Positions 44,679 to 52,819 of a DNA stretch of 64,000 nt are shown here, in pieces. The notes under the pieces are model-generated. The model saw nothing but the letters and a program-made list of their open reading frames with translations. It was not told the origin of the DNA and did no database searches. This DNA comes from Burkholderiales bacterium. Lineage in GTDB: Bacteria > Pseudomonadota > Gammaproteobacteria > Burkholderiales > SG8-39. The stretch lies in assembly GCA_020848075.1 (NCBI GenBank), contig JADLAV010000005.1:62001-126000 (forward strand). The letters run 5' to 3'. The position numbers were made by a program, and so were the translations under genes. Each line of letters begins with the position of its first letter. Position 1 is the first letter of the stretch.

Positions 44679-45530
44679 ATGGCGAAGCTGATTCTCAGTA
44701 TGGACGGGCTGGTGCTGAAGGAGATCACGCTCACGAAGGAGCGCACCACCATCGGCCGCAAGCCGCATAACGACATCCAGATCGACAACCTGGCGGTCTC
44801 CGGCGAGCATGCGGTGATCGTGACGATCCTGAACGACTCCTTCCTGGAGGATCTCGGGAGCACCAACGGCACGCTCGTGAACGGCCAGCCGATCAAGAAG
44901 CATTTCCTGCAGAACTCGGACGTGATCGAGCTCGGCAAGTACAAGCTCAAGTACCTGTCCGACACGCCGGCCGCGGCCAAGGGCCCGCAGGATTTCGAGA
45001 AGACCATGGTGATCCGGCCGGGCGGCATGCCGAAGCCGGGTGCGGCGCAGCCCGCCGGCCCGGGCGCATCGCAACCGGCGAGCACGATGTCGACGTCTCA
45101 GGGCATGCCGTCCATGAACACCTCGCAGGGCATGCCGACGTTGGGCGCTCCGCACGGCAAGCCCGCGCCGGCGATGCCCGCCCCGGGCGCGTCGCAGGCG
45201 GCGCCGAGCATCGGCACCTCCCAGCCGCAGCCCACCATGGCGAGCTCGCAGCCGATGGCCGCCGGGCGGGTGGCGGCGATCCAGATTCTCTCCGGGGCGA
45301 ATGCCGGGAAGGAGATGGAGCTCACCAAGGCGCTTACCACCCTCGGGAAGCCGGGGGTGCAGGTGGCGGTCATCACCCGCCGCCCGCAGGGCTACTTCAT
45401 CACCCACGTGGAGGGCGCGAGCTTCCCGATCGTGAACGGCAAGACGCTCGACGCGCAGGCGCATGCCCTGAGCGATCACGACGTGCTCGAGCTCGCCGGG
45501 GTGAAGATGGAGTTCTTCTTCAAGGGCTGA
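44679..45530 (+). CDS. FHA-domain protein with a second, degenerate FHA-like domain
   Basis: A phosphothreonine reader of 283 residues. The first FHA domain (about residues 20-90) is canonical: TTIGRKPHND, VSGEHAVI and LGSTNGTLVNG. A flexible Ala/Pro/Ser/Met-rich linker (about 100-195) contains short repeats of the SQGMP type. The C-terminal domain (about 200-283) has the FHA fold pattern but lacks the Arg/Ser binding residues (TTLGKPG, SFPIVNGKTLD). FEKTMVIRPG just after the first domain is a typical phospho-acceptor Thr site. Probably an adapter in the kinase pathway. Confidence 0.9.
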   Translation: MAKLILSMDGLVLKEITLTKERTTIGRKPHNDIQIDNLAVSGEHAVIVTILNDSFLEDLGSTNGTLVNGQPIKKHFLQNSDVIELGKYKLKYLSDTPAAAKGPQDFEKTMVIRPGGMPKPGAAQPAGPGASQPASTMSTSQGMPSMNTSQGMPTLGAPHGKPAPAMPAPGASQAAPSIGTSQPQPTMASSQPMAAGRVAAIQILSGANAGKEMELTKALTTLGKPGVQVAVITRRPQGYFITHVEGASFPIVNGKTLDAQAHALSDHDVLELAGVKMEFFFKG

Positions 45531-45612
45531 GGGGCGGCGTCCGGGCGCACGACCCGTTCTTGGCGCGAAGAATCGAAAGTCGAACTGGCGGGACGGCCCG
45601 TAGGCGGACGAG

Positions 45613-46035
45613 GTGAGAAAGCATCTCGTCAGGGTCGTGCCGGGGCTCGCCGCGCCGCTGCCCCTGCGCTCGCCCCTCCGGGCCACGGTCGCTGCCGCGG
45701 TCGCGCTCGCGGTTTACGCCGGAGTGAACGTCGGGGTGTGGCAAACGGCGCACATTGCATTACCTCTGGCAAGCAGTTTGCTTGTGACGCTTGCTATGTT
45801 CGCGCTGAATATGCCGTTCGGCCACTTCGTCGCGTCGTGCTCCAGGCGCCAGTTCACCGAGCGCTCCGGCCAGTACGTCCCGCCGGAGCGGGTGGACCGG
45901 ATGGCGCGCGACCCGAAGGAGCTCTCCCAGCTGCTGAGCGAGCACCCGACCGAGACGAGCCGCGTCATCGCGGCGCACCGCGGAACGCTCGACGAGTACA
46001 GCGGCGACGCGATCATGGCATTGGAGGAGCACTAG
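45613..46035 (+). pseudogene. Remnant of a CHASE2-type class III adenylate cyclase
   Basis: This 140-codon frame (GTG start) aligns by eye with the middle of CHASE2-adenylate cyclases: two membrane helices (about 25-70), then RQFTERSGQYVPPERVDRMARDP (typical linker into the cyclase domain), which jumps directly to KELSQLLSEH, SRVIAAHRGTLDEYSGDAIMA and stops. The catalytic segment with the metal Asp (FSDVRDF in relatives) is deleted, as are the rest of the catalytic domain and the whole CHASE2 domain. It cannot be an active cyclase. It lies between the FHA gene and a phosphodiesterase-like gene that may once have been its partner. Confidence 0.72.
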
Positions 46036-46041
46036 ACGGGC

Positions 46042-46809
46042 ATGCGGCTCCGGGTTCTCGGCTGCAGCGGCGGCATCGGCGGGCGCCACCTGCGCACGAC
46101 GTCGATGCTGCTCGACCAGGACGTCCTCGTCGACGCCGGCACCGGGGTCGCCGATCTCACGCTCGCGGAGCTGACGCCGATCGATCATGTCTTCCTCACG
46201 CACTCGCATCTCGACCACATTGCCTCGATTCCCTTCATGGTCGACACGGTCGGTCAGATGCGCCACAAACCGCTCACCGTGTATGCCATTCCGGCCACGA
46301 TCGAGATCCTGAAGAACCACATCTTCAACTGGAGCATCTGGCCCGACTTCACGCAGATCCCGAGCACCGAGGAGCCGTTCCTGCGCTATCGGACGATCGA
46401 GCTCGGCGAGACCGTCGAGCTCGACGGCCGGCGCATCACCGCGCTGCCGGCCAACCACGTGGTCCCGGCGATCGGCTACCAGCTCGACAGCGGCGGCGGG
46501 AGCCTGGTGTTCACCGGCGACACGACCGCGAGCGACGAGCTCTGGCCGATCGTCAACAAGATTGCGAACCTGAAGTACCTGATCATCGAGTGCGCGTTCT
46601 CGAACAAGGAGCGGCAGCTCGCCGTCATGTCGAAGCACCTCTGCCCGAGCATGCTCGCCGAGGAGCTCGCCAAGCTCGAGCGCAGCGCGGAGATCTTCAT
46701 CACCCATCTGAAGCCCGGGGAGATCGAGCTTTCCATGGAGGAGATCGAGGAGTTCGCCGGCCAGTACCGCCCGCGGATGCTGCAGAACAACCAGGTATTC
46801 GAGATCTAG
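46042..46809 (+). CDS. Metallo-beta-lactamase-fold protein, class II cAMP phosphodiesterase-like
   Basis: A 255-residue hydrolase with the binuclear zinc motif THSHLDHIAS, later ANHVVPAIGYQL, FTGDTTASDELW and ITHLKPGE. The opening LRVLGCSGGIGGRHLRTTS and the LKPGE ending are typical of CpdA-unrelated class II 3',5'-cyclic nucleotide phosphodiesterases (PDE2-like). Together with the neighbouring cNMP-binding protein and the cyclase relic it suggests cAMP turnover. It begins six bases after the relic ends. Confidence 0.85.
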   Translation: MRLRVLGCSGGIGGRHLRTTSMLLDQDVLVDAGTGVADLTLAELTPIDHVFLTHSHLDHIASIPFMVDTVGQMRHKPLTVYAIPATIEILKNHIFNWSIWPDFTQIPSTEEPFLRYRTIELGETVELDGRRITALPANHVVPAIGYQLDSGGGSLVFTGDTTASDELWPIVNKIANLKYLIIECAFSNKERQLAVMSKHLCPSMLAEELAKLERSAEIFITHLKPGEIELSMEEIEEFAGQYRPRMLQNNQVFEI

Positions 46810-46863
46810 CGCAGCGATGCCGCGCGACCCTCGCCCCCTCTGGCCAAATGGAAGACGTGGATC

Positions 46864-47940
46864 ATGTCGAGCGACAAGGTAAAAGTTGAGGCGCTGCGCG
46901 GTCTCGAGCCGATCGCAGCGCTGTCCGGATCGCGACTGGGCGAGCTCGCCGAGCTGACGTTCATCGAGCGCGTCTCCAAGACGCTCGACCCGTTTCGGGT
47001 CAAGGGCGTCTCGGGTCAGCTCGTCTACCTGCTCAAGGGCGAGCTCGCGCTCATCCTCGGGAACGGCAGCTCCGAGGTGGTGGTCGGCGGCACGGCCGAG
47101 GCGAGGCACCCGATCGGTCGCAAGACGCCGTTCGCCTCGGCGAAGGCGATCACCGACATCGAGGTCATCCGCATCGACGACGACCTGCTCGACATCATGG
47201 TGACCTGGGACCAGCTGGCCGCGGCCGAGGAAGGCGCCAAGCGGACGACCGCCGCCGAGAGCCCCTCGATCGGCAACTGGGCGATTCTCACCGGCCTCTT
47301 CAGCATCAACAACCTGAAGTCGGGCGGGGCGTTCTCCCAGCTCCCGACCGCGCACATCAACGAGCTACTGAAGCGGTTCAAGCGCGTGACGACGAAGCGG
47401 GGCGAGGTCGTGGTCCGCGAAGGCGCCGAAGGCGACTACTACTACGTCGTCGAGACCGGAAAATGCCTGGTCGAGCGGTCGGTCGGAGGCGTCAGCATGC
47501 GGCTCGCGGAGTTGAAGAGCGGCGATGCGTTCGGCGAGGAGGCGCTCGTCGCGAACGCGAAGCGGAACGCCACCGTCACGATGCTGACCGACGGGACGCT
47601 CCTGCGCCTCGACAAGAACGACTTCAACGAGCTGCTCAAGAAACCGTTGCTGCACGGTGTCAACATGGACGTCGCGCGCGCGAAGGTCGCCCAGGGCGGG
47701 CAGTGGTTGGACGTCCGCTATCCGTCGGAGTACCAGTACGACAAGCTGCCGGGCGCGATCAACATACCGCTCGCCGAGATCCGGAACGCCGTCAAGATTC
47801 TCGACAAGTCCCGGGAATACGTCGTGTACTGCCAGACCGGCCGGCGCAGTTCGGCGGCCGCATTCCTGCTCGCGCAACGGGGTCTGCGGGCCTACGTGCT
47901 GGAGGGCGGGTTGGGGGGAGGGGAGGCACGTGCCCGCTAG
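46864..47940 (+). CDS. Cyclic-nucleotide-binding protein with C-terminal rhodanese domain
   Basis: A 358-residue protein: a degenerate cNMP domain (about residues 20-120), a second, canonical one (about 150-255; FGEEALVANAKRNATV contains the phosphate-binding Glu and Arg), and a rhodanese domain (about 262-358) with the catalytic loop YCQTGRRS. There is no helix-turn-helix, so it is not a transcription factor. Cyclic nucleotide could gate sulfur transfer or redox chemistry at the Cys, or the rhodanese may be a docking module. It is followed by a repeat and then the GspE-like gene. Confidence 0.88.
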   Translation: MSSDKVKVEALRGLEPIAALSGSRLGELAELTFIERVSKTLDPFRVKGVSGQLVYLLKGELALILGNGSSEVVVGGTAEARHPIGRKTPFASAKAITDIEVIRIDDDLLDIMVTWDQLAAAEEGAKRTTAAESPSIGNWAILTGLFSINNLKSGGAFSQLPTAHINELLKRFKRVTTKRGEVVVREGAEGDYYYVVETGKCLVERSVGGVSMRLAELKSGDAFGEEALVANAKRNATVTMLTDGTLLRLDKNDFNELLKKPLLHGVNMDVARAKVAQGGQWLDVRYPSEYQYDKLPGAINIPLAEIRNAVKILDKSREYVVYCQTGRRSSAAAFLLAQRGLRAYVLEGGLGGGEARAR

Positions 47941-47943
47941 ACC

Positions 47944-48010
47944 GTCCCCCCCTCGCCGAGGCGGGTTGGACGCGAAGCGGCCGGGGTGGTCGGGCGTCCG
48001 GGGGAGAGGT
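47944..48010. repeat. Second copy of the dispersed GC-rich intergenic repeat
   Basis: CCCCCCCTCGCCGAGGCGGG followed by GACGCGAAGCGGCCGGGGTGGT and a GGGGGAGAG end (written in parts; each under 20 bases in the shared core CGCGAAGCGG-CCGGGGTGGT). The core matches CGCGAAGCGTGACGGGGTGG at about 1034-1053 with one small indel. Both copies abut runs of C/G that can pair. Confidence 0.5.
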
Positions 48011-48186
48011 GCGATCCGCCGGCTGAAAAAAGCCGCATCTCGACCGATGGGCAGGTTGCCTGGCGGAAGCACCGGGACTAGCATCACTCGTTCCGCCTGC
48101 AGCAGCGATGCGGCTGCGTTGCGGGCACACTTTGCCGTGCCGCGGCCGGATCGGCTCCGGCCGCACACCACACAGGATGCGATGAG

Positions 48187-50547
48187 ATGAGCGCCGTGCT
48201 GAGCCCTGCGTCCGCCGCCTCGGGTGACGTCAACTCCCGGCTCGCCTTCCAGAAGAGCCTGCAGACCGTCACGAACCGCATCCACGCCACCAGCAACATC
48301 GACGAGATCATGCTGGAGGTGAGCGCGGACATCTGCCACCTGTTCAACGCCGACCGGCTCACCATCTACGCGGCCGGCGACGACAAGGCCACGATCGTCT
48401 CCAAGGTCAAGATCGGCCTGAATTCGTTCCGCGACCTGAAGCTGCCGATCGCCGAGCACTCGCTCGCGGGCTACTGCGCGATGTCGAAGAAGATCCTCAA
48501 CGTGCGGGACGTGTACGACGAGGCCGAGCTGAAGAAGCTCCATCCGTCGCTGCGGTTCCTCCAGGAGGTGGACAAGCGCACCGGCTACCGCACCAAGCAG
48601 ATGCTGTGCGCGCCGATCCTCGACGCCGAGAAGGGCGACCTGATCGGCGTCGTCCAGCTGATCAACAACAAGTCCGGGCAGCCCTTCGGGCAGCTCGCGG
48701 AGGAGGGCGCGACCGAGCTCTGCCAGACGCTCGCGATCGCCTTCCGCCAGCGCCAGAAGCCGGCGCTCCTCAAGACCAAGTACGACTTCCTGGTGGCCGA
48801 CGCGGTCATCTCGGCCGCCGAGTTCGAGCTCGCCGCGCGCTCGGCGCGCAAGAAGGCGGTCGATGTCGAGGCCGTGCTGATCGAGGAGTTCAACGTCAAG
48901 CTGCCCGCGCTCGGCGCGGCGCTCTCCAAGTTCTTCGGCGTTCCGTACGAGCCGTTCAAGCCGGATCGCGTGAAGTCGATGGATCTGCTGAAGAACCTGA
49001 AGCGCGAGTACGTCGAGGCGAACCAGTGGATCCCGCTCGAGGAGAACAAGGACGGTTTGCTGGTGATGTGCCTGGATCCCGAGCGCACCAAGGGCTCCCG
49101 GATCGTCAACAACGTCTTCCAGAAGGGACGCATCAAGTACGTCGTCACCACCCAGCGCGAGTTCAAGGACACGCTGAACCAGTTCTTCGGCGCCGATCTC
49201 GACATCGGCGACATCGGCGACCTCCTCTCGGGCATGGACGAGGAAGGCGGCGAGGACGCGGGCAACGACGATCTCTCCGCGGCGGCCGACAACGAGCTCG
49301 TCAAGCTCGTGAACAAGATCATCATCGAGGCGTATCAGCAGGGCGCCTCCGACATCCACATCGAGTCCTACCCCGGCAAGGCCAAGACCGAGATCCGGTT
49401 CCGCAAGGACGGCTCGCTCGCGCCCTACATCGAGGTGCCGGCGTCGTACCGCAACTCGCTGATCGCGCGGCTGAAGATCATGTGCGACCTCGACATCTCC
49501 GAACGCCGCAAGCCGCAGGACGGCAAGATCAAGTTCAAGAAGTTCGGCCCGCTCGACATCGAGCTGCGGGTGGCGACGATTCCGACTGCCGGCGGCGTCG
49601 AGGACGTGGTCATGCGGATCCTGTCAGCCGGCGAGCCGATCCCGCTCGACAAGCTCGGCCTCTCGGCGTACAACCTCGAGGCGCTGAAGAAGACCGTCGG
49701 GAAACCGTACGGGCTCTTCTTCGTGTGCGGGCCGACCGGCTCGGGCAAGACGACCACGCTGCACTCGGTGCTGAAGTATCTCAATACGCCGGACACCAAG
49801 ATCTGGACGGCGGAGGATCCGGTCGAGATCACCCAGAAGGGCCTGCGCCAGGTCCAGGTGAACCGCAAGGCGGGCCTCGACTTCGCCACCGTGATGAAGG
49901 CGTTCCTGCGCGCCGATCCCGACATCATCATGGTCGGCGAGATGCGAGACAAGGAGACAACCGCGATCGGCATCGAGGCGTCGCTCACGGGCCACCTCGT
50001 GTTCGCGACCCTGCACACCAACAGCGCGCCCGAGTCGATCATCCGCCTGCTCGACATGGGGATGGATCCGTTCAACTTCGCCGACGCGCTCCTCGGCGTG
50101 CTCGCGCAGCGGCTGGCGAAGCGGCTCTGCGCGAACTGCAAGCAGGCGTACACGCCCGGCCAGGAGGAGATCAAGGCGCTCATCACCGAGTACTGCCAGG
50201 AGCTCCTGTACACCAGCGCCTTCAAGAAGGACGCGAAGACGGCCTACGAGGGGGTGTGGCGCGACTGGGTGAAGAACTTCGGCAACGAGCAGGGCCAGTT
50301 CACGCTCTACCGGAAGACCGGCTGCGACGCGTGTGGCGGTTCCGGCTACAAGGGACGGGTGGGCCTGCACGAGCTCCTGGTCGGCAGCGATCACACCAAG
50401 AAGCTCATCCAGGAGCATGCGCGTGTCGCGGAGATCCTGGCCGTCGCGCTGGAGGAGGGCATGCGCACCCTCAAGATGGACGGCGTCGAGAAGGTGCTGA
50501 CGGGCATCACCGACATGGCCCAGGTGCGCGCGGTCTGCATCAAGTAG
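48187..50547 (+). CDS. GAF-domain GspE/PilB-type secretion ATPase
   Basis: A 786-residue AAA-type ATPase of the type II secretion/type IV pilus class. Residues about 20-190 are a GAF sensor domain (MLEVSADICHLFNADRLTIY, LAGYCAMSKKILNVRDVYDE). Residues about 195-340 resemble the N-terminal MshEN/T2SSE region. The motor follows: DIHIESYPGKAKTEIRFR, Walker A GPTGSGKTTT (near 515), Walker B IIMVGEMRDKETT, the His box ATLHTNSAPESI, and a zinc-binding tetracysteine (CANC, CDACGGSGYKGR). No gsp or pil genes are adjacent, so it likely drives or regulates pili encoded elsewhere; PilA itself is 10 kb away. A GAF front end on GspE is unusual. Confidence 0.9.
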   Translation: MSAVLSPASAASGDVNSRLAFQKSLQTVTNRIHATSNIDEIMLEVSADICHLFNADRLTIYAAGDDKATIVSKVKIGLNSFRDLKLPIAEHSLAGYCAMSKKILNVRDVYDEAELKKLHPSLRFLQEVDKRTGYRTKQMLCAPILDAEKGDLIGVVQLINNKSGQPFGQLAEEGATELCQTLAIAFRQRQKPALLKTKYDFLVADAVISAAEFELAARSARKKAVDVEAVLIEEFNVKLPALGAALSKFFGVPYEPFKPDRVKSMDLLKNLKREYVEANQWIPLEENKDGLLVMCLDPERTKGSRIVNNVFQKGRIKYVVTTQREFKDTLNQFFGADLDIGDIGDLLSGMDEEGGEDAGNDDLSAAADNELVKLVNKIIIEAYQQGASDIHIESYPGKAKTEIRFRKDGSLAPYIEVPASYRNSLIARLKIMCDLDISERRKPQDGKIKFKKFGPLDIELRVATIPTAGGVEDVVMRILSAGEPIPLDKLGLSAYNLEALKKTVGKPYGLFFVCGPTGSGKTTTLHSVLKYLNTPDTKIWTAEDPVEITQKGLRQVQVNRKAGLDFATVMKAFLRADPDIIMVGEMRDKETTAIGIEASLTGHLVFATLHTNSAPESIIRLLDMGMDPFNFADALLGVLAQRLAKRLCANCKQAYTPGQEEIKALITEYCQELLYTSAFKKDAKTAYEGVWRDWVKNFGNEQGQFTLYRKTGCDACGGSGYKGRVGLHELLVGSDHTKKLIQEHARVAEILAVALEEGMRTLKMDGVEKVLTGITDMAQVRAVCIK

Positions 50548-50556
50548 GAGGGCGCG

Positions 50557-52260
50557 ATGTCCGGCACGAACGTTGCCCCGATGGCGGAGCAGGCGGCCCG
50601 GCGAGCGGCCGACACCTCGGACGACCTCTTTCGCCGGCTCGATCAGCTGAACGAGATCGGCGCCGCGCTCTCGCTCGAGAAGAACCTGGATGCGCTCCTC
50701 GAGAAGATCCTGGTCGCCGCCAAGACCATCACGCGCGCCGACGGCGGGACGCTCTACCTCGTGAAGGGAGTGGATGGCCATCCGGAGCTCCACTTCGAGA
50801 TCATGCGCACGGCGTCGCTCAACATCGCGCTCGGCGGCACCACCGGCAATGCGATCCCGTTCTTCCCGATCCAGCTCTACCGCGACGGCGAGCCGAACAA
50901 CTCGATGGTCGCCGCCTACGCCGCGATCCACGGCACGACGGTCAACATCGCCGACGCCTATACCGAGAGCGGATTCGACTTCTCGGGGACGCGCCGCTTC
51001 GACCAGAAGACGGGCTACCGGTCGAAGTCGTTCCTCACCGTGCCGATGAAGAACCACGAGGGCGAGATCATCGGCGTCCTGCAGCTCATCAACTGCCAGG
51101 ACGTCGCGACCGGCGAGATCGTGGCGTTCTCGAAGTCGGACCAGCGGCTCGCCGAGTCCCTCGCCTCGCAGGCGGCGATCGCGCTCACCAACCGCGCGCT
51201 GATCATCCAGCTCGAGGCCCTGTTCGAATCGTTCATCGAGCTGATCAACACCGCGATCGACGAGAAGTCGCCCTACACCGGCGGGCACTGCCAGCGCGTG
51301 CCGCAGCTCACGATGATGCTCGCCGAAGCCGCGGATGCGGCCCGCGAGGGGCCGCTCGCCGACTTCAAGATGACCGACAAGGACCGCTACGAGCTCAAGA
51401 TCGCGGGCCTGCTGCACGATTGCGGCAAGATCACGACGCCGGTCCACGTCGTCGACAAGGCCACCAAGCTCGAGACGATCTTCGATCGCATCCACCTCGT
51501 GGATACGCGGTTCGAGGTGCTCAAGCGCGACGCCGAGGTCGAGGCGATGCGCCGGAAGGTGGAGCTCGCCGGCCGCCGCGGGGTGGACGAGATCACCCAG
51601 CGCGACCAGCTGTACGAGATCGACCAGCAGCTGCGCGAGACACTGCGGCAGCTCGAGGAAGACCGCAAGTTCCTGCGCCGCTGCAACATCGGCGGGGAGT
51701 CGATGTCGTCCGAGGAGCAGGAACGCGTGCGGCGGATCGGCAGCGGATACAAGTGGCGCGACACGACGGGCGGCACTTCAGACTTCCTGTCCGGGGACGA
51801 GATCAAGAACCTGACGATCACGCGCGGCACCCTGACCGCGGAGGAGCGCGGCATCATCAATCACCACATCGTCTCGACCATCAAGATGCTCGAGGCGCTG
51901 CCGTGGCCGAAGCACCTCAGGAACGTGCCCGAGTACGCCGGTGGGCACCACGAGCGGATGGACGGCAAAGGCTACCCGCGCGGTCTCACGCGCAACCAGA
52001 TGTCGGTGCAGGCGCGCATCATGGGGATCGCCGACATCTTCGAGGCGCTCACCGCGAAGGATCGCCCCTACAAGAAGGGCAAGACGCTCTCCGAGTCGTT
52101 GCGGATCCTGGGCCAGTTCAAGGAGAACGGCCACATCGACGCGGATCTCTTCGACATTTTCGTGCGCGGCAAGGTCTACCTGCAGTACGCGCACCAGTTC
52201 CTCGACGCGGACCAGATCGACGAGGTCGAGGCGAGCCGGGCGCCGGGCTACCTCGGCTGA
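50557..52260 (+). CDS. GAF-HD-GYP protein, probable cyclic-di-GMP phosphodiesterase
   Basis: A 567-residue protein: N-terminal GAF domain (about residues 20-215), then an HD-GYP domain interrupted by a long helical insert (about 300-430). Motifs: SPYTGGHCQRVP, LLHDCGKITTP, HHIVSTIKML, HHERMDGKGYPRGL and MGIADIFEALTAKDRPYKKGK. The His/Asp metal ligands are present and the GYP triad is intact, which predicts hydrolysis of c-di-GMP. Nine bases separate it from the GspE-like gene and both carry GAF domains, so the pair may share a signal and couple c-di-GMP to the motor. Confidence 0.92.
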   Translation: MSGTNVAPMAEQAARRAADTSDDLFRRLDQLNEIGAALSLEKNLDALLEKILVAAKTITRADGGTLYLVKGVDGHPELHFEIMRTASLNIALGGTTGNAIPFFPIQLYRDGEPNNSMVAAYAAIHGTTVNIADAYTESGFDFSGTRRFDQKTGYRSKSFLTVPMKNHEGEIIGVLQLINCQDVATGEIVAFSKSDQRLAESLASQAAIALTNRALIIQLEALFESFIELINTAIDEKSPYTGGHCQRVPQLTMMLAEAADAAREGPLADFKMTDKDRYELKIAGLLHDCGKITTPVHVVDKATKLETIFDRIHLVDTRFEVLKRDAEVEAMRRKVELAGRRGVDEITQRDQLYEIDQQLRETLRQLEEDRKFLRRCNIGGESMSSEEQERVRRIGSGYKWRDTTGGTSDFLSGDEIKNLTITRGTLTAEERGIINHHIVSTIKMLEALPWPKHLRNVPEYAGGHHERMDGKGYPRGLTRNQMSVQARIMGIADIFEALTAKDRPYKKGKTLSESLRILGQFKENGHIDADLFDIFVRGKVYLQYAHQFLDADQIDEVEASRAPGYLG

Positions 52261-52326
52261 TCCGCGCACCGGCCGGCCGGGTGCCGGGCGTCGCGCCGCG
52301 CGGGAGGGCCGCGCAGCCGCGTCGGG

Positions 52327-52677
52327 TCAGTTGGGCTGCTTGCCCTGCGAGGAGGCTGCCGTCGACCCGCGCGTGATGTAGACCATCAGGCCTTCGGTGG
52401 CGACGTCGATGAACTTCTCGGTGTAGCCCATTTCCTTCAACTGCCACCTGAACTCGTTGCCGAGTTTCGCCTTGCCGAACATCCCGAGCCTGTGCTTCTG
52501 CTGGAACTCGACCGCTTGCGCGAGCGTGTCCTCCAGCACCCGGGTCAGCCGGTTCTCCGACACGCGCTTCTCGGGGTTCACGTCGAGCGCGGGCGGGTAG
52601 CGCTTTGCCAGGTTGGACGCGAGGTCCTTGGCGAAATTGTTGATCTCTGCCTTGGAGAAGATCGAAAACAACCCCAT
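52327..52677 (-). CDS. Conserved hypothetical protein, 116 residues
   Basis: A small cytoplasmic protein of unknown function, opening GLFSIFSKAEINNFAKDLASNLAKRYPP and containing EKRVSENRLTRVLEDTLAQAVEFQQ and LGNEFRWQLKEMGYTEKFIDVATEGL. It is mostly amphipathic helix, with no cysteine and no signal. Codon use looks genuine. It is convergent with the HD-GYP gene and divergent from the TPR gene at 52820. Confidence 0.7.
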   Translation of the reverse strand: MGLFSIFSKAEINNFAKDLASNLAKRYPPALDVNPEKRVSENRLTRVLEDTLAQAVEFQQKHRLGMFGKAKLGNEFRWQLKEMGYTEKFIDVATEGLMVYITRGSTAASSQGKQPN

Positions 52678-52819
52678 GCGTACTCCGTTTGGACTTCCCC
52701 CATCCGATGGAGAATTCTAGCATCGGGACACGGCGTTTCGGCGGCCCGATCGCGAGCTGGGGCACAATTTCACGGGTTCAGCCGACCGCGTGGCGCGGTC
52801 GCGCAACACGCAGGTAATT

